This document shows positions 1-5,393 of a DNA stretch of 5,393 bases, in pieces. Every line of letters starts with the position of its first letter. Positions within the stretch are counted from its first letter, which is position 1. Made by a program: the position numbers and the translations under genes. The stretch is from NCBI GenBank assembly GCA_025924495.1, contig JAICIG010000495.1, positions 1 to 5,393 of the forward strand, read 5' to 3'. The notes below the pieces were generated by a model. It was not told the origin of the DNA and did no database searches. It saw only the letters and a program-made list of their open reading frames with translations. Source of the stretch: Pirellulales bacterium (lineage in GTDB: Bacteria; Planctomycetota; Planctomycetia; Pirellulales; JAICIG01).

Positions 1-1
1 A

Positions 2-598
2 AAGTGGTTCAAATTGCGCCTGCAGCGTCGCGCACTTGCGTTCGTTGTCGTGCCAACCGATCACGATTTCGTGCTCTCTTCGGCGAACGTCGACCAGGTG
101 ACGCGCCGCATTTATGCCACCGTCGACGATCCGAAGCAGTTTGTGCTTTTCAATCGGATTATGATCGCGCTGTCGAATTTGCGCAACCTCGGTCGGGTTA
201 CCGATGTTGACGATATTCTCCGTTCTCAGGCCGACAGTGACGAGTCGTCGATGTATTCGACTTATTCGATGCTCGAAGGCTTTGTCTGGGCGATCCCCGT
301 GCTCGGGTTCATCGGTACGGTGCTAGGGTTGTCCGAAGCGATCGGCGGATTCAGCAAGGTGATTGCGCAGGCGAGCGACATCAGCCAGTTGGCCGACGCT
401 TTGAGAGGTGTGACGGCCGGCCTGAGCAAGGCGTTCGAAACGACACTGGTGGCCCTAGTCGCTGCGCTGGTCATTCAGTTGCTGCTGACTTACCTGAGGA
501 AATCGGAAGAAGACTTCTTAGACGCCTGCGGCGAATATTGCATGCGGCAGGTCGTGAGTAAGCTGCGCATCATGCCGTTCGAACAAGAAGCGGACTGA
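2..598 (+). CDS. MotA/TolQ/ExbB-family proton channel subunit (5' end outside window)
   Basis: This is the 3' part of a pore-forming subunit of a proton-driven stator in the inner membrane. The reading frame is open from position 2, so the start and probably the first membrane helix lie upstream; 198 residues are visible. Counting from the first visible codon, a cytoplasmic-looking stretch (about 5-90, basic at its beginning) leads to a hydrophobic helix at about 94-114 with the family signature P-V-L-G-F-I-G-T-V-L-G (Thr106). A second helix at about 144-165 follows the A-L-R-G-V-T-A-G-L motif (Thr138). These match the second and third helices of ExbB/TolQ, where the two Thr residues line the ion path. 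A charged tail of about 33 residues ends the protein, so there is no long ZorA-like tail. It is followed 8 nt later by the vWA gene, and two Asp-helix partner genes lie further down. The family call is firm; whether it is closest to ExbB, AglR or another branch is not decided. The ion is inferred. Confidence 0.9.
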   Translation, partial: KWFKLRLQRRALAFVVVPTDHDFVLSSANVDQVTRRIYATVDDPKQFVLFNRIMIALSNLRNLGRVTDVDDILRSQADSDESSMYSTYSMLEGFVWAIPVLGFIGTVLGLSEAIGGFSKVIAQASDISQLADALRGVTAGLSKAFETTLVALVAALVIQLLLTYLRKSEEDFLDACGEYCMRQVVSKLRIMPFEQEAD

Positions 599-606
599 AC
601 GAAACC

Positions 607-1932
607 ATGTCGCACCGTTGGTACGTCAAGCAACACGCTGGCGAGGCGGGCCCTTACTCCTGGGACGAATTGCAATACTTGGCGCGCCGCGACAAGCTCC
701 CGCCCGAGCAGCAGGTACGGCGTGGCGATTCGCTCGAATGGACTGCCGCCGCCAGCGTTGTCGGGTTGTTTTCGCCGCCCCCTGCAGCATCAACCGCACT
801 GGCGAAGGCTCCGCCGCCGCCCGCCGCCGCGGCCAAAGAAACGATCTTGGCGCCGCCCGCGATCCCGAACTCTCGACCGATCACACCGCCCGACTTGCCG
901 CCGCCGCTGCCGAATGCTTCCAAGCGGCGCAAGATCGCAGCCGCGATTGGCGGCGCGGCGTTGCTGGCGGCCTTCCTGCTGATCGTGCTGCTATTCTCTT
1001 TACCGCGCGCGACCGTCGGGCAGGGCGATCATCAATCCGCCGGCGCAGCTTCCGGCAGCGGCGAGGGGGCCAGAGAAGGAACGGGAGGCGGCGATGAACA
1101 GGGCAAAGGCGCGGGCGATGACAAGAACCAGGAAGCGATCTCTTCCCCCGGCGAACCAAATGGTGAAATTGTCGCAGGGGGCCGGGGCGACGAGCCCGAG
1201 AACCCCGATGCACTGGCGCCGCCGGCCGGAACGCCTACGACGTCCTCAATGTCTGCCCCCCCGACATCGGCCGCTCCGTCGATGCGGCCAACGACGACCG
1301 ACGGGCAAACCTCGTCGAGCCCTGCAACGCCCAGGGTTCGACCTCCGCGCGCCGCCGCTGTCATTCGCCCGCTCGAAGACGATCTTTCGGCGGCAGCCGC
1401 GGGAAATGGCGGCGGGACTTCGTCTGGTTCCTCAAGTCAATTCTTTCAAATCCGCGCGAAGGGGCGCAGATTTGTCTACATCGTCGACTGCTCGTCGAGC
1501 ATGTCAGGAGAGCCATTCGCCAAGGCCTGTCAGGAACTGACCGCTTCGATCAAAGCTCTGAAATCCAACCAGCGGTTCTTTGTCATTTTCTTCTCGAACG
1601 GCGCTTACCCGCAATTCTTTCCGCTGGTCGATCGCCGTTTGCTCCCCGCAAGTGCCGCCAACAAGCAACGTGTGACCGAGTGGGTCGAAGGTTTTGCGGC
1701 CTCGGGAGACACGGAGCCGCTGGATGCCATTCTTCAAGGCTTATCGCTCGAACCCGACGCCATGTACTTGCTTTCCGACGGCGAGTTCGATCCCCAGGTC
1801 GCCGACGAATTACGGCAGCGGAACGGCGGTCGAATTCCGGTCCATACCATTGCGTTCATGGACCTAATCGCGGAACCGCTGCTCGAACAGATTGCCCGCG
1901 AGAACAACGGCGTGTTTCGTTTCGTCCCTTAA
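607..1932 (+). CDS. GYF_2 domain - transmembrane - vWA (MIDAS) protein
   Basis: This 441-residue bitopic membrane protein probably links the stator to a bound ligand. Residues 4-56 fit a GYF_2 domain: W5-Y6-V, G15-P16-Y-S, and a late Trp45 before a closing hydrophobic segment. This fold usually binds proline-rich peptides or is found in envelope proteins. A Pro/Ala-rich stretch (57-104) leads to KRRK (106-109) and one membrane helix (110-132); the basic side suggests a cytoplasmic N-terminus. Residues 134-278 are low-complexity Gly/Ser/Glu and then Pro/Thr/Ser, probably a disordered periplasmic linker. A vWA domain fills about 280-441. Its MIDAS is complete: D294-x-S296-x-S298, T369 and D391 (in L-S-D-G-E), so divalent metal binding is expected. 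ATG 607 is preferred because the GYF motif begins four codons later; no clear Shine-Dalgarno precedes it, which fits translational coupling to the gene ending 8 nt upstream. The domain calls are solid; the ligand and the link to the stator are inferred. Confidence 0.88.
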   Translation: MSHRWYVKQHAGEAGPYSWDELQYLARRDKLPPEQQVRRGDSLEWTAAASVVGLFSPPPAASTALAKAPPPPAAAAKETILAPPAIPNSRPITPPDLPPPLPNASKRRKIAAAIGGAALLAAFLLIVLLFSLPRATVGQGDHQSAGAASGSGEGAREGTGGGDEQGKGAGDDKNQEAISSPGEPNGEIVAGGRGDEPENPDALAPPAGTPTTSSMSAPPTSAAPSMRPTTTDGQTSSSPATPRVRPPRAAAVIRPLEDDLSAAAAGNGGGTSSGSSSQFFQIRAKGRRFVYIVDCSSSMSGEPFAKACQELTASIKALKSNQRFFVIFFSNGAYPQFFPLVDRRLLPASAANKQRVTEWVEGFAASGDTEPLDAILQGLSLEPDAMYLLSDGEFDPQVADELRQRNGGRIPVHTIAFMDLIAEPLLEQIARENNGVFRFVP

Positions 1933-1951
1933 ATCAACCAGCGCAGAACCT

Positions 1952-1956
1952 GGAGG
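1952..1956 (+). promoter_or_regulatory. Shine-Dalgarno that fixes a GTG start
   Basis: GGAGG lies 9 nt before the GTG at 1966. The preceding in-frame stop is the TAA of the vWA gene (1930-1932), and no other ATG, GTG or TTG occurs in this frame between them, so GTG 1966 is the earliest possible start. Confidence 0.7.
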
Positions 1957-1965
1957 CCCAAGATC

Positions 1966-2787
1966 GTGGGACGACGCCCGAATCGCTCCAACCCGATCTC
2001 GCTCTTCTCCTTCCAGGACATCGTCACCTCGGTGACGGGGATCATGGTGTTGGTAACGTTGCTGATGGCGTTGGAACTATCACAGCGGCAGCTCGGCGCG
2101 CCCGCCGTGCAAACCGCGGCCATCGCGGATGACTTGCAGGCGGCGATCGCATCCGCCGAACACGAAATTCGCACGCTCGAAGCGCGCATTGCCGCTGGCG
2201 GCGACGCGGTCAACGAGCTGGCCGGATTCGACGCCAACCGAGTCAAGGCGGAGCTGGCTGATCTCAAAGTCCAAACGCTCAGGATCGAGCGCGACATCGC
2301 CGAGCTGCGACAACGCGTCGCATTGGCTCGCGGGCGGCGCCAGTCAGCGCAAGCCAAACACGAGGTACGAAAAGCGGATCGAGAATTGGCCGATCAACTG
2401 GCTGACAAGATCGCCGAGACGCAGCGGCGGATAGAACGCCTGCGCACGTCGAATCGGATTATCTACAACCGCGCGAAAAATGCGGCAAAGGATGCTTGGA
2501 TCGTCGAGACGACCGACCAACAAATCGCCGCCGCGCCGCTGGGAACGGCAACGCGGCCGACCGTTTTCGCCGGCGGCACGCGCGACGAGCGGGTTAACGC
2601 CTGCCTGGCCTGGGCGAAGGGCCGCGATCGCGCCAAAGAATACTTTCTGCTAATCGTCAAACCCGATGGCATCGAAACATTCAGCGATCTGCGCGATGCA
2701 TTGAGTAATCTCGGCTTCGATCTAGGCTTCGATGTCGTGGCTGCCGATCAGACCGTTATCGATCCTGAAACAGGAGCCGGCATCTGA
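1966..2787 (+). CDS. MotB/ExbD/TolR-like single-TM coiled-coil protein, first of two
   Basis: This 273-residue protein resembles the partner subunit of a MotA/ExbB channel. A short basic N-terminus (R3, R4, R7) leads to F-S-F-Q-D18-I-V-T and a hydrophobic helix to about residue 38. This is the layout of MotB and ExbD, where an Asp at the start of the only helix carries the proton. From about 50 to 175 the protein is long, charged and helical (many Leu/Ile with Glu/Arg/Lys), most likely a periplasmic coiled coil. A small C-terminal domain (about 195-265) includes Y226-F-L-L-I-V-K-P-D-G, then F239, L242, L246 and G250-F251. It starts at GTG with a good Shine-Dalgarno, 33 nt after the vWA gene, and its stop overlaps the next start. 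I see no OmpA-type peptidoglycan-binding motif. By homology alone it would be called hypothetical; the stator-partner role is inferred from topology, the Asp and the neighbouring channel gene. Confidence 0.82.
   Translation: MGRRPNRSNPISLFSFQDIVTSVTGIMVLVTLLMALELSQRQLGAPAVQTAAIADDLQAAIASAEHEIRTLEARIAAGGDAVNELAGFDANRVKAELADLKVQTLRIERDIAELRQRVALARGRRQSAQAKHEVRKADRELADQLADKIAETQRRIERLRTSNRIIYNRAKNAAKDAWIVETTDQQIAAAPLGTATRPTVFAGGTRDERVNACLAWAKGRDRAKEYFLLIVKPDGIETFSDLRDALSNLGFDLGFDVVAADQTVIDPETGAGI
2772..2776 (+). promoter_or_regulatory. Shine-Dalgarno inside the end of the preceding gene
   Basis: AGGAG lies 10 nt before the ATG at 2787, within the last codons of the upstream gene. With the TGATG stop/start overlap it supports translational coupling of the two Asp-helix proteins. 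Confidence 0.65.
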
Positions 2788-3689
2788 TGTCTCGTCGGCG
2801 CGGCGCCCCTAAGAGCAGCCTCGACCTGCTGCTCGACACCATCTGTAACACGTTCGGCGGCGTGCTGTTCATCGCCATTCTGGTCGTGCTGTTGCTGCAA
2901 ATGAGCGGCAAAAGCGGCGCCGACTCGACCGTCGACGCCGAGAAACAGCAGCAGTTCTTAGAGTCGCAAGCGCGGTTGGAAGAACTCCGAGCGCAGCTTA
3001 AAACCTTGCGCGCCGCCGAGGCGCAACAGAAATCGCTTGCTTCGGACCTGGCCGCGCAAGTGCCGCGCGAACTGGTCGACCAACTCCGCGACTTGCGAAT
3101 GCGCCGCGATAGCTTGAACGACCAACGCCTGAAGGAGTTAGCCGAGTTGAGTAAGGAGCAGGCGGACTTGAATGACCTGACCGCGAAGCAAGCCGCCCTC
3201 GACCAAGCTTTGGCGGACCGACGCAGCAAGCTCGCGGCGCTCGAGCCGGCCTTGAGCGCCGAAGCCGACGCGCACTCTGAAGAGGCGCGTCTTCCCGCCC
3301 AACACGAAACCGACAAGCAGGAAATCCCGTTGCTGCTCTTCGGCGGCAAGGTCTGCTTCGTGTATCGTACAGAGGCAGACGGTTCAATCGCCTTCAACGG
3401 CGACGAATGCTCGATGACCGGCGCCCAGCGCGAGGTGGCCCCGCTGGCTGGTAAAGGGGTGGCGCTCGGCGTTAGCGGCGAAAACGCGGAAATCGCCGAG
3501 CGGCTGAAGCAGTTCGCAAAAGACGAATATTACGTTGCGGCGTTCGTCTGGTCCAATTCGTTTAGAGAATTCAAGCAGCTCAAAGAGACGCTCGTTCATC
3601 ATGGATTCGAATATCGCCTTGTTCCTGTCGCGGCAAGCGACAAAGTATACATGGGAGTCTCCTCGAAGACTCCGGTCAAAGTTCAATAA
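2787..3689 (+). CDS. MotB/ExbD/TolR-like single-TM coiled-coil protein, second of two
   Basis: This 300-residue protein has the same plan as its upstream neighbour. A basic N-terminus (R3-R4-R5, K9) precedes L-D13-L-L-L-D17-T-I-C-N and a hydrophobic helix to about residue 39. Asp17 (or Asp13) sits where MotB and ExbD carry the proton-binding Asp. Both proteins show Asp, six residues, then Gly in this helix (D17/G24 here, D18/G25 upstream). Residues 50-168 are rich in Leu, Glu, Gln, Lys and Arg in heptad-like order, interrupted at Pro93, and are most likely a coiled coil. The C-terminal part (about 180-295) starts with L-L-L-F-G-G-K and holds two cysteines (C190, C208) that could pair in the periplasm. 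It ends in a segment with Y249, F262, L265, L269 and G273-F274, spaced as in the neighbour. The two proteins are otherwise dissimilar, so they are distinct subunits rather than a recent duplication. The role is inferred, as for the neighbour. Confidence 0.82.
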   Translation: MSRRRGAPKSSLDLLLDTICNTFGGVLFIAILVVLLLQMSGKSGADSTVDAEKQQQFLESQARLEELRAQLKTLRAAEAQQKSLASDLAAQVPRELVDQLRDLRMRRDSLNDQRLKELAELSKEQADLNDLTAKQAALDQALADRRSKLAALEPALSAEADAHSEEARLPAQHETDKQEIPLLLFGGKVCFVYRTEADGSIAFNGDECSMTGAQREVAPLAGKGVALGVSGENAEIAERLKQFAKDEYYVAAFVWSNSFREFKQLKETLVHHGFEYRLVPVAASDKVYMGVSSKTPVKVQ

Positions 3690-3691
3690 GG

Positions 3692-3741
3692 CGACGCAAG
3701 CGATGGCGCGTCGAGGAGGCGAAAGCGGTCTTCAGACCGTT
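3692..3741. terminator. Possible hairpins between convergent genes
   Basis: Two inverted repeats fill the gap between the operon end (3689) and the minus-strand stop (3732). CGACGC (3692-3697) pairs with GCGTCG (3708-3713) across 10 nt. CGGTC (3726-3730) pairs with GACCG (3735-3739) around TTCA, extendable by a G-T and an A-T pair. The second overlaps the DUF1501 stop codon and is followed, on the minus strand, only by TTTC. Neither has a proper T-tract, so an intrinsic terminator is possible but weak. Confidence 0.25.
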
Positions 3742-5120
3742 CCGCCAAAAAGCGACCTGAGAGGCTGACCTTCCGCGATGCGGAACGGGCGGCCAAGCGC
3801 GTCGTGAATTTCGGTCGCGGGGTCAATGCCGAAGAGAGCGAAAATGGTCGCGGCCAAATCGCCGGGAGTGACGGGATTTTGATCCGGATAGGCGCCCAGC
3901 TTGTCGCTTGAGCCATACAGCGCGCCGCCGGCCACGCCGCCTCCCGCCAACAGCACGCTGAAGCAATCGGGCCAATGATCGCGGCCGCCGGAAGGATTGA
4001 TCCGCGGGGTGCGGCCGAATTCGGCCATGGCGATGACGAGCGTCGTATCGAGCAAGCCGCGCGCGTCAAGATCTTCGATCAAGGCCGAAAAGGCCTGGTC
4101 GGCCGGCGGCAGCAGATCGTCTTTCAGCCGGGGGAAGTTATCCTGATGGCTATCCCAATTTGCCAATTGGCCGTTATGAATCTTGTCGTTCACATTGATG
4201 AACTTCACGCCTGATTCGACCAGCCGCCGCGCCAAGAGCATGCTCTGGCCCAGCTTGTGACGGCCATAGCGATCTCGCGATGCGGGCTGTTCGGTTGAAA
4301 GATCGAAGGCGCGACGCACTTCTTCCGATTGCAGCAAATCGAAAGCCCTCGTCTGGTAGGCATCCATCGTGCGTGCGGCTGCCGCTTCCGATCGGCGTTG
4401 ATCGACCGCATGCAGCAAGTTTCGGCGCTGATCGAGCCGCGTTGCCGAGAGGTCGGCGGGCAGTTCCAACTCGCCTACGCGAAAGTTCGCCGCGCTGGGG
4501 TCTTGAGTGATTTGAAACGGAGCGTAAGCCGGCCCAAGGAAGCCCGCTGTCTGCCCGGGAAGCATGACCACGTTGTACATCACGTGCGGCAACGCCACAT
4601 GCGCGGGAACCGAGCGCGACGCCGGCGACAGGCGGCTCAGCGCGGCGCCGTAGCAGGGAAAATCGATCGTCGGATCGTTGGCCAGCAGTTCCAGATCGCC
4701 CTTGAGCGGCGTGCGCCCGCACAGCGCCTCGACGGCCGCGGAGTTATGGTTGCGCATCGGATGATGGAAGCTGCGCACCACGGCCACCTTGTCCATAATC
4801 CGCGCGGTTTGCGGCAAATGTTCGCAAACGCGCACTCCCGGCGCGCTGGTGGCGATGCCCGCGAATGAGCCGCGAACCTCAGCCGGCGCCTGAGGCTTCA
4901 TGTCATAAGTATCAAGATGGCTGGGGCCGCCATAATAGAAGATCAGGATACACGACTTGATGCGAGCCGGCCGGGCCGCGGCGCTTGCGGCCTGAGCACT
5001 GGTCGCGCGTAAAAGCCATGGCGTCGCCAGGCTCAACGAGCCGCTGGCGAAGAGCTTCATGGCCTGGCGGCGAGTGGGAGACGCATTCCTGCCCGCGATG
5101 TTCGTTGGTCGAACAAGCAT
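3732..5120 (-). CDS. DUF1501 domain-containing protein, Tat-type signal
   Basis: This 462-residue protein belongs to DUF1501 (PF07394), a family distantly related to the alkaline phosphatase/sulfatase fold and very abundant in planctomycetes; its substrate is not known. Family motifs run the full length: Y-G-G64-G65-P-S-H68-L-D70-T-Y-D73-M-K-P, S-F-H119-H120-P-M-R-N-H125-N, W-D-S-H-Q-D-N-F, A-E367-F-G-R-T-P, G-G-R-D381-H382-W-P and, near the end, P-G-D-L-A-A-T-I-F and G-R-P-F. The many His and Asp residues suggest a metal site, by analogy with the superfamily. The N-terminus has a Tat-like signal: T-R17-R18-Q-A-M-K, a hydrophobic stretch (about 23-37) and A-Q-A at 42-44 as a likely cleavage site. 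ATG 5120 is chosen over GTG 5153 because GAGGAG lies 9 nt before it. The length is normal and the gene looks intact. The planctomycete partner often found beside such genes (DUF1549/DUF1553) is not visible in this window. Confidence 0.93.
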   Translation of the reverse strand: MLVRPTNIAGRNASPTRRQAMKLFASGSLSLATPWLLRATSAQAASAAARPARIKSCILIFYYGGPSHLDTYDMKPQAPAEVRGSFAGIATSAPGVRVCEHLPQTARIMDKVAVVRSFHHPMRNHNSAAVEALCGRTPLKGDLELLANDPTIDFPCYGAALSRLSPASRSVPAHVALPHVMYNVVMLPGQTAGFLGPAYAPFQITQDPSAANFRVGELELPADLSATRLDQRRNLLHAVDQRRSEAAAARTMDAYQTRAFDLLQSEEVRRAFDLSTEQPASRDRYGRHKLGQSMLLARRLVESGVKFINVNDKIHNGQLANWDSHQDNFPRLKDDLLPPADQAFSALIEDLDARGLLDTTLVIAMAEFGRTPRINPSGGRDHWPDCFSVLLAGGGVAGGALYGSSDKLGAYPDQNPVTPGDLAATIFALFGIDPATEIHDALGRPFRIAEGQPLRSLFGGTV

Positions 5121-5129
5121 GATTGCGTT

Positions 5130-5135
5130 CTCCTC
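5130..5135 (-). promoter_or_regulatory. Shine-Dalgarno that decides the DUF1501 start
   Basis: On the minus strand GAGGAG lies 9 nt before the ATG at 5120-5118. This makes the ATG a better start than the in-frame GTG 11 codons upstream (5153-5151), which would also place this site inside the coding region. Confidence 0.7.
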
Positions 5136-5336
5136 GGAAAATCGGACTTCCACACCCCAGGCGTGCCGGTCGGCGGAATGACTCGCGCCCGAAGGCCGTC
5201 GGGCCGAACAGCGATTGTACCGCCGCGACGGCGCTGCCGCTATGAAACAAGATCAGCAACCCGCCTGTGGAGGCAGTTGAGCCGGCAGGTAATGCGCGGA
5301 GAACAGCCTGGGCCGCCCTATCTCAATGGTTCCAGT
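5136..5336. other. Intergenic region upstream of the DUF1501 gene
   Basis: No convincing gene is seen here. There are two inverted repeats: GCCCGA (5187-5192) with TCGGGC (5199-5204), loop 6 nt, and CGCCG (5221-5225) with CGGCG (5229-5233), loop 3 nt. On the minus strand TACAAT (5219-5214) resembles a -10 box for the DUF1501 gene, but there is no good -35 match at the right distance. The region probably holds the promoter and leader of that gene; the exact site cannot be fixed. Confidence 0.3.
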
Positions 5337-5393
5337 TCAGTCGCCGCCGCCAATGTCGAGCTCGTAGAGTTCGAACACGAGATCGGCTTCCAA
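5337..5393 (-). CDS. Possible C-terminal end of a minus-strand gene (5' part outside window)
   Basis: Read on the minus strand from the window edge, 18 codons end in TGA (5339-5337) and give EADLVFELYELDIGGGD after a first Leu. The mix of acidic and hydrophobic residues looks like a real protein end, and the strand matches the DUF1501 gene. The piece is too short to assign a family or to exclude chance. If real, it ends 216 nt before the DUF1501 start, so the two may be separately transcribed. Confidence 0.35.
   Translation of the reverse strand: MEADLVFELYELDIGGGD

Noticed and set aside
881..1364. Minus-strand open frames of 110 codons opposite the vWA protein linker
   Set aside because: They lie opposite a GC-rich low-complexity coding segment, are Arg/Ala/Pro-rich, overlap each other and have no domain features. 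They are shadows of the plus-strand gene.
1009..1430. Repeat array in the low-complexity linker
   Set aside because: The segment is compositionally biased (Gly/Ser/Glu, then Pro/Thr/Ser), but I found no regular repeated unit in DNA or protein.
2..3689. Zorya-type phage defence locus (ZorAB)
   Set aside because: The channel subunit has only a short C-terminal tail, no OmpA-type ZorB domain is visible, and no ZorC, ZorD or ZorE gene is present. The two-partner layout fits AglRQS better. Defence cannot be excluded but nothing here supports it.
4329..4868. Plus-strand open frame of 179 codons opposite the DUF1501 gene
   Set aside because: Its product is Arg-rich without recognisable motifs, and the opposite strand carries a full-length protein with conserved family motifs.
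5214..5219. TACAAT on the minus strand as a -10 promoter element
   Set aside because: There is no acceptable -35 hexamer at 16-18 nt, and planctomycete promoters are poorly defined, so it is mentioned only under the intergenic region.
4912..5259. Minus-strand open frame of 115 codons spanning the DUF1501 start
   Set aside because: It overlaps the DUF1501 N-terminus in another frame, and the Shine-Dalgarno and signal peptide belong to DUF1501. Its short hydrophobic beginning is not enough to support a gene.

Overview
The window looks like chromosomal DNA of a Planctomycetota bacterium. It is GC-rich and densely coded. It carries a Tat-exported DUF1501 protein, a family greatly expanded in that phylum, and a GYF_2-plus-vWA membrane protein of a kind common there. 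This assignment is inference from gene content; no rRNA or tRNA is present.

Layout: positions 2-3689 hold four tightly packed plus-strand genes that look like one operon. They are (1) the 3' part of a MotA/TolQ/ExbB-type proton-channel subunit (2-598, its start lies before the window); (2) a 441-residue protein with a cytoplasmic GYF_2 domain, one transmembrane helix, a long low-complexity linker and a vWA domain with an intact MIDAS (607-1932); (3) and (4) two consecutive proteins (1966-2787 and 2787-3689). Each of these last two has a short basic N-terminus, a single transmembrane helix starting at an Asp, a long coiled coil and a small C-terminal domain. Gaps are 8 nt, 33 nt and a 1-nt TGATG overlap. 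A 42-nt gap with small hairpins separates this operon from a convergent minus-strand DUF1501 gene (3732-5120). A 216-nt non-coding stretch follows, and then what may be the last 18 codons of another minus-strand gene (5337-5393).

How the genes may work together: gene 1 has the two pore-lining helices of the 5:2 rotary stator family (MotAB, ExbBD, TolQR, ZorAB, AglRQS). Genes 3 and 4 look like two different versions of the MotB/ExbD/TolR partner, with Asp18 and Asp17 at the position of the proton-binding Asp. One channel subunit plus two distinct Asp-helix partners recalls AglR with AglQ and AglS in Myxococcus gliding. Here neither partner shows an OmpA-type peptidoglycan-binding domain, and the unit is joined to a metal-dependent adhesion-type (vWA) protein whose binding domain should sit in the periplasm. 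My working model is an ion-driven envelope machine passing force through periplasmic coiled coils to a vWA effector or ligand binder. It is the most interesting thing in the window; its cargo and purpose cannot be read from the sequence. The DUF1501 gene on the other strand is probably unrelated.
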